From contig CAVSMM010000004.1 of the NCBI GenBank assembly GCA_963729165.1, positions 1 through 64,000 of the forward strand: 64,000 nucleotides of DNA. Reading direction: 5' to 3'. The number at the start of each line of letters is the position of its first letter. The stretch's first letter is position 1. The position numbers and the translations under genes are program-made. The notes under the pieces are model-generated. The model was not told the DNA's origin. It searched no databases and saw only the letters and a program-made list of their open reading frames with translations. The stretch comes from JACCZX01 sp963729165. Its GTDB lineage: Bacteria > Pseudomonadota > Gammaproteobacteria > Burkholderiales > Burkholderiaceae_F. Shown here piece after piece: positions 50,897-59,185 of the stretch.

Positions 50897-51285
50897 AAGA
50901 GTTCGTCATCGAGGTGCCGCTGCGGTGGGGCGACATGGATGCCATGTCACACCTGAACAATCTGATGTATTTCCGGTTGATGGAGGAAGCGCGCATTCAG
51001 TGGTTCGCGCGCTTCGGGTTTCCTACGCTGCCGGTAGGCGAAGCGCCGATTCTCGCTCACGTTGCCTGCGATTTTCTGAAGGCGATGACGTATCCCGGAA
51101 CCGCGATCGTTACGCAGCTCGTAACGCGCGTAGGACGTTCGAGTGTCGAGATGGAGCTGAAGATCGAAAAGAAAGATGAACCCGGCGTCGTCTACGCCAC
51201 CGGCCGCTCGGTGATCGTCTGGTATGACTACTCGGCTGGCAAGTCGGCGCCGTGGCCGGAAACGGTGCGTGCAGCGATCACCTAA
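50893..51285 (+). CDS. Acyl-CoA thioesterase, 4HBT (hot-dog) family
   Basis: 130 residues. GTG 50893 overlaps the SDR stop (GTGA). 4-hydroxybenzoyl-CoA thioesterase motif RWGDMDAMSHLNNLMYFRLM with the catalytic Asp, then EEARIQWFARFG and ILAHVACDFLKAMTYPG. Hydrolyses an acyl-CoA in the cytoplasm; the specific acyl chain cannot be read from the sequence. Confidence 0.88.
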   Translation: MKEFVIEVPLRWGDMDAMSHLNNLMYFRLMEEARIQWFARFGFPTLPVGEAPILAHVACDFLKAMTYPGTAIVTQLVTRVGRSSVEMELKIEKKDEPGVVYATGRSVIVWYDYSAGKSAPWPETVRAAIT

Positions 51286-51326
51286 AATCCGCCGAAATAT
51301 CGAAGAAAAGTGCGCGGAGAAACTCG

Positions 51327-52037
51327 ATGAACAAGGTGTATCCCTCAGCCACGGCGGCGTTGGCTGGTGTCGTAAAAGACGGGCAGATCGTCGCGGTGGG
51401 TGGCTTCGGCCTGTGCGGCATTCCCGAGGCGCTGATCGTTGCGTTGCGCGATAGCGGTGCCAAAAAGCTCACTTGCGTCAGCAACAATGCCGGCATCGAC
51501 GGTGCCGGGCTTGGCTTGCTGCTGACGACGCGGCAGATCGGCAAAATGATTTCGTCGTATGTCGGTGAGAACAAGGAATTCGAGCGCCAGTATCTGGCCG
51601 GTGAGCTCGAACTCGAATTCACGCCTCAAGGCACGCTTGCCGAGCGCATGCGTGCGGGCGGCGCAGGGATTCCTGCGTTTTTCGCACGCACCGGCTTCGG
51701 CACCATCGTGGCCGAAGGAAAGCCGACTCAGAAGTTCGACGGTGTATGGGGCGATAAGGAATACGTAATGGAGCGCTCGATCCGTGCCGATGTTTCGCTC
51801 GTCAAAGCGTGGAAGGCCGACAAGCAGGGAAACCTCGTTTATCGCAAGACCGCGCGCAACTTCAACCCCGTCGTCGCGATGTGCGGCAAGGTCACGGTCG
51901 CCGAAGTCGAAGAGATCGTCGAGAACGGCGCGCTCGATCCTGACAACGTGCATACACCCGGCATCTTTGTGCAACGCCTGGTGCTGAACGCAAATCCGGA
52001 AAAGCGTATCGAGAACCGTACTGTGAGGAAGAGCTGA
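51327..52037 (+). CDS. scoA: 3-oxoacid CoA-transferase subunit A
   Basis: 236 residues from ATG 51327. Transfers CoA from succinyl-CoA to acetoacetate together with the next gene. Family marks: VAVGGFGLCGIPEALIVALR near the N-terminus, CVSNNAGIDGAGLGLLLTTR, and EYVMERSIRADVSLVKAWKA. Intact. Two bases separate the stop from scoB. Confidence 0.94.
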   Translation: MNKVYPSATAALAGVVKDGQIVAVGGFGLCGIPEALIVALRDSGAKKLTCVSNNAGIDGAGLGLLLTTRQIGKMISSYVGENKEFERQYLAGELELEFTPQGTLAERMRAGGAGIPAFFARTGFGTIVAEGKPTQKFDGVWGDKEYVMERSIRADVSLVKAWKADKQGNLVYRKTARNFNPVVAMCGKVTVAEVEEIVENGALDPDNVHTPGIFVQRLVLNANPEKRIENRTVRKS

Positions 52038-52038
52038 G

Positions 52039-52691
52039 ATGCCGTGGACTCGCGAACAAATGGCCGCGCGCGCGGCACAGGAATTGAAAGACGGGTTTTA
52101 CGTCAACCTCGGTATCGGTCTGCCGACGCTGGTGGCCAATTACATTCCGGCCGGGTATCGACGTGATGCTTCAGTCTGAAAACGGATTGCTCGGCATCGG
52201 CCCGTTTCCCCTCGAAGAAGAAGTCGATCCCGACTTGATCAACGCGGGCAAGCAATTGGTGACCGCGCTTCCGGGCTCGAGCTACTTTTCCAGTGCCGAT
52301 TCTTTCGCAATGATTCGCGGTGGTCATATCAATCTTGCGATATTGGGTGCGATGCAGGTCAGCGAAAAAGGCGATCTCGCCAACTGGATGATTCCCGGCA
52401 AGCTGGTCAAAGGCATGGGCGGTGCGATGGACCTGGTCGGCGGGGTGGAGCGCGTGGTCGTCCTGATGGAGCACAGCGCGAAGAGCGGCGAGCACAAGAT
52501 TCTGCAGCAGTGCACGCTGCCGCTGACCGGCAAGGCGGTCGTCAATCGCATCATCACCGAGCTTGGCGTGTTTGACGTGACTGACGCGGGCTTGCAGGCA
52601 AGCCGAGCTTGCTCCCGGAGTTTCACAGGAAGAAGTTCGCACGAAGACCGGTTGCCCGGTCAAGTTCGCGCAGACTGCTGTCGCTGCGTAG
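52039..52691 (+). CDS. scoB: 3-oxoacid CoA-transferase subunit B, two frameshifts
   Basis: ATG 52039 gives MPWTREQMAARAAQELKDGF. An extra G in the GGG at 52153-52155 must be removed to join YIPAG to IDVMLQSENGLLGIGPFPLE, which carries the catalytic Glu (SENG). A second indel near 52598 must be allowed before ELAPGVSQEEVRTKTGCPVK, ending FAQTAVAA at TAG 52689-52691. Joined length about 217 residues, as expected. Forms the heteromeric acetoacetate/succinyl-CoA transferase with scoA. Confidence 0.92.
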
Positions 52692-52801
52692 CTCGCAGTT
52701 CGCACGGCAGCAGGCCGGGAGTTTTGCGGGCGGCGGCATTAGGGAGGCTGACTCCCCTTTGCAGCAACGGCCCGCAGCGCCCCGGGTGCATCATTAACGC
52801 T

Positions 52802-53746
52802 GTGCACCATCACCATCATCACGCCGACCTAAGCGCCCACCATAGAGGCGACAGCAGTTACACGCATCGCGCACGTGCTGCCGGCGGTCGCACGCTGGCG
52901 ATTGCCATCGCACTGACGCTCGGATTCGCCGTCGTCGAGCTGTTCGCGGGCCTGTGGTCGGGGTCGCTCGCGCTGCTCGCCGACGCCGGGCATATGGCGA
53001 CCGACTCGGCATCACTGCTATTCGCGCTGATCGCCAACCTCATTGCGCGGCGCCCGATTTCAGAGCGGCATTCGTTTGGGCTGGCGCGAGTCGAGGTGAT
53101 TGCTGCGTTTGTCAATGCGCTCTTCATGGTCGCGGTGGTCCTGTGGATCGCGATCGAGGCATTTAACCGGATCAACGCGCCGGTGCCGGTTCAGGGCCTC
53201 GCCGTCATCGGTGTCGGCAGCATCGGGCTGCTGGTCAATGTGTTGGTGGCTTGGACGCTGTCGCGCGATCGCGACAACGTCAACATACGCGCCGCCTTCA
53301 TCCACGTTCTTGGCGATCTGCTGGGATCGGTGGCGGCGATCATGGCGGGAACCATCATTTATTTTGGCGGCCCGCTGATTGCCGATCCGGTGCTGTCACT
53401 GCTCGTCGCGGCGCTGATCGTGCGTTCGACCTACGGCGTGCTGAAGGAAACCACGTTCGTGCTGCTCGACAGCGTACCCACGGGTGTCGATTACGGCGAA
53501 GTCGGTGCGACGCTGGCGAAGCTGCCGGGCATCGTCTCGGTCCACGATCTGCATGTCTGGGCGATGGTGCCTGGGCGGGCGGCGTTGTCGGCGCACGTGC
53601 TGGTGGACGATATCGAGCGCTGGCCGGTGATCCTGCACCAGGCGCGGCTTGTGCTGAACCGCGACTTCAAGATCGATCACATCACGCTGCAGCCCGAGTG
53701 GCTGACACCGCGAGCCCGGCGTGATCAGTATCAGAAGGCCGAATAG
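52802..53746 (+). CDS. Cation diffusion facilitator (Zn/Co/Cd exporter) with N-terminal hexahistidine
   Basis: 314 residues from GTG 52802. The N-terminus contains six consecutive histidines at residues 2-7, more His further on, and then the six-helix CDF core: ALLADAGHMATDSASLLFAL (metal-site H-x3-D on helix 2), SFGLARVEVIAAFVNALFMV, AAFIHVLGDLLGSVAAIMAG (H-x3-D on helix 5), and the cytoplasmic domain IVSVHDLHVWAMVPGRAALS. Exports divalent cations such as zinc by proton exchange. The His tract probably helps to bind or sense metal. Confidence 0.92.
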   Translation: MHHHHHHADLSAHHRGDSSYTHRARAAGGRTLAIAIALTLGFAVVELFAGLWSGSLALLADAGHMATDSASLLFALIANLIARRPISERHSFGLARVEVIAAFVNALFMVAVVLWIAIEAFNRINAPVPVQGLAVIGVGSIGLLVNVLVAWTLSRDRDNVNIRAAFIHVLGDLLGSVAAIMAGTIIYFGGPLIADPVLSLLVAALIVRSTYGVLKETTFVLLDSVPTGVDYGEVGATLAKLPGIVSVHDLHVWAMVPGRAALSAHVLVDDIERWPVILHQARLVLNRDFKIDHITLQPEWLTPRARRDQYQKAE

Positions 53747-53765
53747 GGCACCAAGACGTTTGGAC

Positions 53766-53803
53766 TTGACACGGGTTGGTTATATTGGTACGTTTCGCGT
53801 ACC
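53766..53803 (+). promoter_or_regulatory. Promoter and palindromic operator of the RES-Xre module
   Basis: TTGACA at 53766-53771 and TACGTT at 53789-53794 are 17 bases apart. Overlapping the -10 box is a palindrome, TGGTACG (53786-53792) and CGTACCA (53798-53804) around TTTCG, and a further half site CGTAC at 53808-53812. Placement over the -10 is typical of antitoxin autorepression. Confidence 0.6.
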
Positions 53804-53835
53804 ATTTCGTACAAGATGTTTTTGCAGGCAAATCC

Positions 53836-54249
53836 ATGGCCGCTTTGCCGCAACGAGAGACTCAGCGCGCCGATGCAATCGACGTCGGCAGCCGTGATGC
53901 GCGCAGCCGATTGGCTGCAATGGTCACCAAGCTGCTGGATCACTGGAATCTGACCGCCGTCGAACAATCCGCGCTGCTCGGACTGTCCACGACCAGCCGC
54001 AGCACGCTTGCGCGTTACCGCGAGGGCGAACCGCTGGCTGACAGCCGCGATCTGCTCGACCGTGCGGGTCACCTGCTCGGCATCCACAAGTCGCTTCGCA
54101 TTCTATTTCCGTACGATCGGGATCTCGCGTACGGCTGGATGACGCAATTCAATCGGCGGCTCGGCGCGCGTCCGGTCGATCTGATTGCCGAGCGAGGATT
54201 CGAAGGCCTGCTCGCGGTGCGCCGATATCTAGATTTTCAGCGTGGCTAG
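53836..54249 (+). CDS. Xre/MbcA/ParS-type antitoxin
   Basis: 137 residues from ATG 53836. The N-terminal helical DNA-binding part has HWNLTAVEQSALLGLSTTSR followed by RYREGEPLADSRDLLDRAGH. The C-terminal toxin-binding DUF2384 domain has LRILFPYDRDLAYGWMTQFN, RRLGARPVDLIAERGFEGLL and RRYLDF. Such proteins neutralise RES toxins and repress their own promoter. The stop lies eight bases inside the toxin gene. Confidence 0.85.
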   Translation: MAALPQRETQRADAIDVGSRDARSRLAAMVTKLLDHWNLTAVEQSALLGLSTTSRSTLARYREGEPLADSRDLLDRAGHLLGIHKSLRILFPYDRDLAYGWMTQFNRRLGARPVDLIAERGFEGLLAVRRYLDFQRG

Positions 54250-54949
54250 TGATCTGCTGTCTGCCAACGCCGAGTTTCATGGCGATCTGGTTCGAAACAT
54301 CCCGGGGATTCGTCGCTCGCAAAATCTGTTCGACGATCTAACCGCCAATCCTGCCGACTGGGCGGTGGCTATGGCGGCTGAGGAAAGCGGACGCATTCCG
54401 ACCTCAGCCGCGCTTGCCACGCGCCCGTTCGACTATGGAAGCGTCATCAGCTACAGCTTCGACGCGTCGCATTGGCAATCGACTCGATTCTCGGACGGCA
54501 CGCGTTACGGCGTCTGGTACGGCGCGCTCGAAGTCGAGACTACCGTTTATGAGACCGCGCATCACTGGCGGCGCTTCCTGCTTGACAGCTACGCAGAACT
54601 CGATCGCGTCATCGTCACCGATCGCCGCGTCTGCGACGTGCGCTGCGACGCGCTATTGATCGATCTGCGCGGCAAGCACACCGAGTTTCCGGATCTCGTG
54701 CGGCGCGACAGTTACGTCTTTACGCACCAGGTCGGGCGCATCGTGCACGAACAGGATCTGAGCGGTTTACTGGTGCAATCCGCACGCTGCGATGGAATCA
54801 ATGCCGCGGTCTTTCGCGCCGAGCGGCTGTCGAATGTGCGCGAAAAAATGTTCATGACTTACAAGGTCAACGTGGTGCGAGATTCTTTCGTTGCCGAGCG
54901 CGCGCGCGGCCGCGCCTGGATGACGTTTGCGCCAAGCAGTCTGGAGTAA
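54242..54949 (+). CDS. RES-family toxin
   Basis: 235 residues from GTG 54242. The RES core is visible: RFSDGTRYGVWYGALEVETT (conserved Arg, Tyr and Glu positions), VYETAHHWRRFLLDS, and later VQSARCDGINAAVFRAERLS with the conserved Ser. Known RES toxins degrade NAD+ and resemble ADP-ribosyltransferases. Gene order antitoxin then toxin with overlap fits the RES-Xre type II module. Confidence 0.87.
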   Translation: MASDLLSANAEFHGDLVRNIPGIRRSQNLFDDLTANPADWAVAMAAEESGRIPTSAALATRPFDYGSVISYSFDASHWQSTRFSDGTRYGVWYGALEVETTVYETAHHWRRFLLDSYAELDRVIVTDRRVCDVRCDALLIDLRGKHTEFPDLVRRDSYVFTHQVGRIVHEQDLSGLLVQSARCDGINAAVFRAERLSNVREKMFMTYKVNVVRDSFVAERARGRAWMTFAPSSLE

Positions 54950-54953
54950 ACGA

Positions 54954-55685
54954 TTACAAGCCTAACTTGCGAAGCAACGTCATGGCCGCCATCAGAATCG
55001 GTTGATGCACCAGGTAAATCGTGAGTGCCCATGTGCCGAGAAACAGCAGCCAGCGCGGCGCCCGTTCGTTGAGCGGTATCAGCATCTCGGGAATCCGCCA
55101 TTCTGCGCGTTGCCAGAGCGCTGCCAGCCCGGCGCCGATCAGGACCACTCCCATCCACGGAAACAGCGGAACGTAATCCTCAGTGCGCGGTTTGAACGTC
55201 ATGAACCCAACGATCGTCGCCGGTGGCGTGTTGAAGAATTCGTTCGCGTAAACAAGCCCGATCACGACGCACAAGATGCCGAGCACGATGTTCCACGCTT
55301 TCAAGCGCAACAGCGGTCGCGCGAGCAGCAGCGCCGCTGCGACGAAATGCAGTATTCCGAAGTAAATGAAGCGCGGACCAAACACCAGCCAACTGCCGAC
55401 TGACACCAGCAATGCAGCGGCCGCAACTTGTGCCCAGCGCTTCCAGAAATCCTCCGCCGACGGTTTAAACGACGTGCGCAAGACGAGACTTACGCCAACC
55501 AGCAGCAGAAACTGCGTGACAATTGCGGTGCGCCACGCAATCCACGGCTGATCGCGCGTCATCGTCAGATCGATCCAGCCGAAATACGCCAGGTCGTAGA
55601 GGAAGTGATAAACAATCATCTGCGCCACGGCAAAGCCGCGCAACGCGTCCACTAGCCGCAAGCGGGAAGTAGAAGTCGGGCTCAT
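54954..55685 (-). CDS. Heparan-alpha-glucosaminide N-acetyltransferase-like (DUF1624) membrane protein
   Basis: 243 residues with about seven to eight membrane helices. The N-terminal signature RLVDALRGFAVAQMIVYHFL and C-terminal TWALTIYLVHQPILMAAMTL match the DUF1624/acyltransferase-3-like group that acetylates sugars across the membrane. Convergent with the RES toxin, four bases apart. Substrate unknown. Confidence 0.78.
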   Translation of the reverse strand: MSPTSTSRLRLVDALRGFAVAQMIVYHFLYDLAYFGWIDLTMTRDQPWIAWRTAIVTQFLLLVGVSLVLRTSFKPSAEDFWKRWAQVAAAALLVSVGSWLVFGPRFIYFGILHFVAAALLLARPLLRLKAWNIVLGILCVVIGLVYANEFFNTPPATIVGFMTFKPRTEDYVPLFPWMGVVLIGAGLAALWQRAEWRIPEMLIPLNERAPRWLLFLGTWALTIYLVHQPILMAAMTLLRKLGL

Positions 55686-55737
55686 CGCAGCGGGACTGGC
55701 GGCATAATCTTCCGACGCAGTCTAGGTGAGGCACGCC

Positions 55738-57327
55738 ATGTTGATGTCATCGCAGGATTATCGGGATTCGCTGCGTCGGTCGCGGCCGCGCGTCTACGTC
55801 GATGGGCACGCCGTCGAGTCAGTAGCGGACGAGCCGTCGCTTGCGCCCGGCGTCAACGCGCTTGGTCTGAGCTACGACTATGCATTGCGTGAAAATCTGG
55901 CGCCGGTGATGCGGACGCGCGCCGGCACGCATGAAGTCAACCGAATGAATGCGATTCCGGCATCGAGCCAGGATCTGCTGAATAAGCTCGAAGCGGTTCG
56001 TCTGCTGTGCCAGGAAACCGGCTGCGCGCAGCGGTATCTGGGTGGCGATGGGTTGGCCGCACTCCGCCAGGCTTCGCACCGCATCGACGCCGACAAGGGC
56101 ACCGAATACACCGCGCGTCTCGACGCGTATCTCGAACGCGTCTATTCCGAAGACTTGAGCATCGGCATCGCGATGACCGATGGCAAGGGCGATCGCTCAC
56201 TGCGACCACATCAGCAGCCGAACGTCGATACGTATGTTCATATCGTCGAGCGTCGCACTGACGGCATCATCATCTCAGGAGTCAAGGCGATCGTCACCGC
56301 CGCACCGTATGTGCACGAGCTGCTGGTCATGCCATGTCGCAACATGACGCAGGACGACGCGGACTTCGCCGTCTGCTGCGCGGTGCCGATCGACGTCGAT
56401 GGTCTGACGATCATTGCTCGTCCAGCAGGACGCCCTGGCGAAAAGTCGGCGCTGTTCAGTGGGCGTTACGGACAGTCCACCGGCGTTGCGATTTTCGAGC
56501 AAGTGTTCGTTCCGTGGGAACACGTCTTTCTTGCCGGCGAGTGGGAGCACTCAGGATTTCTGACCTACAGCTACGCGACGCACCATCGGCAAACGTGCAT
56601 AGCCGCCCGTGCCGGGTTTGGCGATTTGCTGATTGGCGCTGGAGCACTGATGACCGAAGCCAATGGTGCCGACCTTGATCACGCGCACGGCCTGCGCGAT
56701 GCGATGGTCGACCTGATCAAGATCGTTGAAGGCTTTTATGCATGCGGTGTGGCGGCCTCCGTGTACTGCACTGCCGACCCGTCGGGCGTTGCAATGCCCG
56801 ACGCGGTGTTCGGCAATATCGGCAAGCTGCTGATGGCGACGCAGATTTACGACATGCATCGGCTCGCCCATCATGTATCGGGCGGATTGATCGTCACGCT
56901 GCCGGGCCCCGAAGAGGACCATAACCCCGCGACTGCCGGGCGGCTATCCGAGTTGCTGACTGCGCGCTCCGACATTCCATACGAAAAGCGGATCGAGGTC
57001 GCACGCTTCGTTGAAGACTTGACCGCGTCATATCAGGCGGGCTGGTACTCGGTGATCTCGCTGCACGGTGGTGGATCGCCTGACGCGATGAAGATGGAAA
57101 TCTGGCGCAACTATCCGCTCGGCAACAAGGTCGATCTCGTCGAGCGTCTACTTGAGCGCGGTGTTCTGACCGACGACGTGCGCAAGATCACGCGCAACCG
57201 TCAGCCGGGACGTTGCTGCATCGAAGGATGTCAGGTCCCCAATGCGCCGGTCGTAGTGCCGTTGCCGCAGATCGGTAACGTGCCCGCGCGATCGGTGCTT
57301 CCGCTGCGCAAGACTGGCACCAGCTAG
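55738..57327 (+). CDS. 4-hydroxyphenylacetate 3-hydroxylase / 4-hydroxybutyryl-CoA dehydratase fold protein
   Basis: About 529 residues, intact; ATG 55738 follows AGGTGAGG. The acyl-CoA-dehydrogenase-like fold of HpaB and AbfD is clear: SIGIAMTDGKGDRSLRPHQQ, YVHIVERRTDGIIISGVKAI, GVAIFEQVFVPWEHVFLAGE and THHRQTCIAARAGFGDLLIG. Of the four AbfD cluster ligands, the first Cys aligns (ETGCAQRYLG) but the second position is Tyr, the His is kept, and the last Cys position is Ala. It is therefore unlikely to hold the [4Fe-4S] cluster and more likely an FAD-dependent hydroxylase or an unassigned flavoprotein. It is followed by an isochorismatase-like gene. Confidence 0.8.
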   Translation: MLMSSQDYRDSLRRSRPRVYVDGHAVESVADEPSLAPGVNALGLSYDYALRENLAPVMRTRAGTHEVNRMNAIPASSQDLLNKLEAVRLLCQETGCAQRYLGGDGLAALRQASHRIDADKGTEYTARLDAYLERVYSEDLSIGIAMTDGKGDRSLRPHQQPNVDTYVHIVERRTDGIIISGVKAIVTAAPYVHELLVMPCRNMTQDDADFAVCCAVPIDVDGLTIIARPAGRPGEKSALFSGRYGQSTGVAIFEQVFVPWEHVFLAGEWEHSGFLTYSYATHHRQTCIAARAGFGDLLIGAGALMTEANGADLDHAHGLRDAMVDLIKIVEGFYACGVAASVYCTADPSGVAMPDAVFGNIGKLLMATQIYDMHRLAHHVSGGLIVTLPGPEEDHNPATAGRLSELLTARSDIPYEKRIEVARFVEDLTASYQAGWYSVISLHGGGSPDAMKMEIWRNYPLGNKVDLVERLLERGVLTDDVRKITRNRQPGRCCIEGCQVPNAPVVVPLPQIGNVPARSVLPLRKTGTS

Positions 57328-57338
57328 AGCGTATTCGC

Positions 57339-57888
57339 GTGCGCCTGCGGCCCGAGCAGTCGTTTCTTCTAGTTGTTGATGTGCAGGCGCAGCTTGCGCC
57401 CCGCGTTACCGGCGCGGAGCAAGTGATTGCGAAATGCGTCGCACTGATGAAGGCGGCGCGCCTTTTGAAACTTCCGGTTCGCGTAACCGAACATTGCGCG
57501 GACCGCATCGGGCATTCCGTTGCGGCAGATCGCCGATTTGACGCAGCAGGGCGAGCTGCTGTCAAAGACGCATTTCTGCTGCACCGATGAACCCGACGTG
57601 CTGGCAAAGTTCGACGAACTCAATCGAAAACAGGCCGTCATCGCCGGCATGGAAGCGCACGTGTGCGCGATGCAGGCCGCGCTCGGCCTTAGCGAGAACG
57701 GCTACGACTGTTTTTTCGTTCAAGATGCGTCCGGCTCGCAGCGACCGTCGGACCACGTCGCCGCGATCGAGCGTATGCGAATGAGCAATGTGCACATCGT
57801 CTCCACCGAGATGGTGATGTTCGAGTGGCTGAAGCGCGCCGACGTGCCCGAGTTCCGAGAGTTGCTACGGATCGTCAAGAGCGCTTGA
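57339..57888 (+). CDS. Isochorismatase-like cysteine hydrolase, one frameshift
   Basis: About 182 residues after joining. GTG 57339 gives MRLRPEQSFLLVVDVQAQLA with catalytic Asp14. An extra G near 57524 breaks the frame; removing it joins HSVA to QIADLTQQGELLSKTHFCCT with the catalytic Lys. The nucleophile Cys is in AGMEAHVCAMQAALGLSENG. The family hydrolyses amides or ethers such as isochorismate, but many members have other substrates. Overlaps the next gene. Confidence 0.85.
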
Positions 57889-58340
57889 TAGCTAACTTTG
57901 ATGCATTCGTTGCGACAGGCATCACGCGCGGATATCGCCGCTATTCACGAAGTTCGGATGTCGGTGCGCGAAAATCAATTGACGCGCGCAGCGCCATATC
58001 CGAGCGCGACTACATCGATCATCTTGAGACGCTGGGCCGCGGCTGGGTGATCGAAACCGGGGACCGTGTTGTTGCCGTCGTCATCGGCAATGCGCGCAAC
58101 GGCAACATATGGGGGCTCTTCGTCCATCCGGAATTTGAGCGACGTGGCCTCGGCCGGCGCTTGCTCGATACGGCGGTCGACTGGCTATGGTCGCAGAGGC
58201 TGACGCAGCTATGGCTGACCACCACGCCCGGCACACGCGCGCAAGGGTTCTACGAAGCAGCCGGGTGGAGGCGGGCAGGGATGACCGACCACGGGGAAAT
58301 ACGATTCGAGCTGGACAAGCATGAGCACACTTCCCAGTGA
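57885..58340 (+). CDS. GNAT family N-acetyltransferase
   Basis: About 151 residues from TTG 57885, which overlaps the upstream TGA; a start farther upstream in the same frame would overlap the hydrolase by about 60 bases. GNAT acetyl-CoA-binding motif FVHPEFERRGLGRRLLDTAV, with VIETGDRVVAVVIG before and FYEAAGWRRAGM near the C-terminus. Acetylates an amine substrate that cannot be named from sequence. Overlaps alkB by 20 bases. Confidence 0.8.
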   Translation: MIANFDAFVATGITRGYRRYSRSSDVGARKSIDARSAISERDYIDHLETLGRGWVIETGDRVVAVVIGNARNGNIWGLFVHPEFERRGLGRRLLDTAVDWLWSQRLTQLWLTTTPGTRAQGFYEAAGWRRAGMTDHGEIRFELDKHEHTSQ

Positions 58341-58917
58341 TCTGTTTGGTGCTTCGCCTCAGTGGCCGCGCGGACTGACGTACACGCTCGACTTCATTGG
58401 CGTTGAAGAAGAAAACCAGCTGCTGGCGGCGCTCCGCGATGTGCCGATGCATGACGCTCAATACTACGAATACACGGCAAAACGGCGTGTCGCGAGCTTC
58501 GGTTCAAGCTATGACTTCGAATCGAGACAGCTGCACGACGCCGCACCTGTGCCCGCATTCCTAATTCCGCTGCGCCGGCGCGTGGCCGATCACATCTCCG
58601 TCCCGGAGGATCTGTTCGTGCAGACGTTGATTACAGAATATCGCCCGGGCACGCCGCTGGGGTGGCATCGCGACGCGCTGAACTATGAGGTAGTCGCCGG
58701 CGTGTCACTTGGTGGCCGCTGTCGAATGCGCTTTCGGCCGTACCCGCCACGCCGCGGGCGCGATCCCAGGACATTCGCTGTGCAACTCGAGCCGCGTTCG
58801 ATGTACGTGATGCGCGATGACGTGCGCTGGAACTGGCAACACAGCATCCCAGCGACGCCTGAGCACCGGTGGTCGATTACGTTTCGCACATTGCGCAAGC
58901 CGTCGAGCGATTCGTAA
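58321..58917 (+). CDS. alkB: AlkB family alpha-ketoglutarate-dependent dioxygenase
   Basis: 198 residues from ATG 58321. Oxidative demethylation of alkylated DNA or RNA bases using Fe(II) and 2-oxoglutarate. Iron ligands His116 and Asp118 in PLGWHRDALNYEV and His174 in WNWQHSIPATPEHRWSITFR, which also carries the 2-oxoglutarate-binding Arg. Intact. Short AlkB proteins of this kind are common in betaproteobacteria. Confidence 0.9.
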   Translation: MSTLPSDLFGASPQWPRGLTYTLDFIGVEEENQLLAALRDVPMHDAQYYEYTAKRRVASFGSSYDFESRQLHDAAPVPAFLIPLRRRVADHISVPEDLFVQTLITEYRPGTPLGWHRDALNYEVVAGVSLGGRCRMRFRPYPPRRGRDPRTFAVQLEPRSMYVMRDDVRWNWQHSIPATPEHRWSITFRTLRKPSSDS

Positions 58918-58961
58918 CACGCCGTATATTCTGGCCACGAAACCGATCCGGAAAAATTGAA

Positions 58962-59185
58962 TTGAGGCGTTTTTTGTGCACCGCTGCGTTGATCGCGCTG
59001 ACGCTGCAACTTGTGGCATGCGGTGACTTCCTGCCGGATTCCGCCACCAGGGTCGGCGACACGACCGTCGCAGATGGGGTACGTTGACGTCCGGACAGAT
59101 CAATCTGGAAGAGCGCGCAGGTGAGCCGATCGCAATCGAGCTGCAGAAGACGCTGGGCAAGCCGGTGGTCGTGCGTGCGTACTAG
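58962..59185 (+). CDS. Small lipoprotein, function unknown, one frameshift
   Basis: TTG 58962 gives a lipoprotein signal, RRFLCTAALIALTLQLVACG, with lipobox LVAC. The first frame stops at 59085. Allowing one indel there continues LTSGQINLEERAGEPIAIEL and QKTLGKPVVVRAY to TAG 59183-59185. About 73 residues in all. I do not recognise a family; probably anchored to a membrane. It overlaps the phosphodiesterase start by 11 bases, so they may be coupled. Confidence 0.55.

Noticed and set aside
52802..52822. The hexahistidine tract as vector or tag contamination.
   Set aside because: It is in frame with a native exporter, uses mixed CAC/CAT codons, and the flanking DNA is ordinary chromosome.
55738..57327. 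Annotation as a true 4-hydroxybutyryl-CoA dehydratase.
   Set aside because: Two cluster ligand positions appear to be Tyr and Ala, so that activity is not supported.
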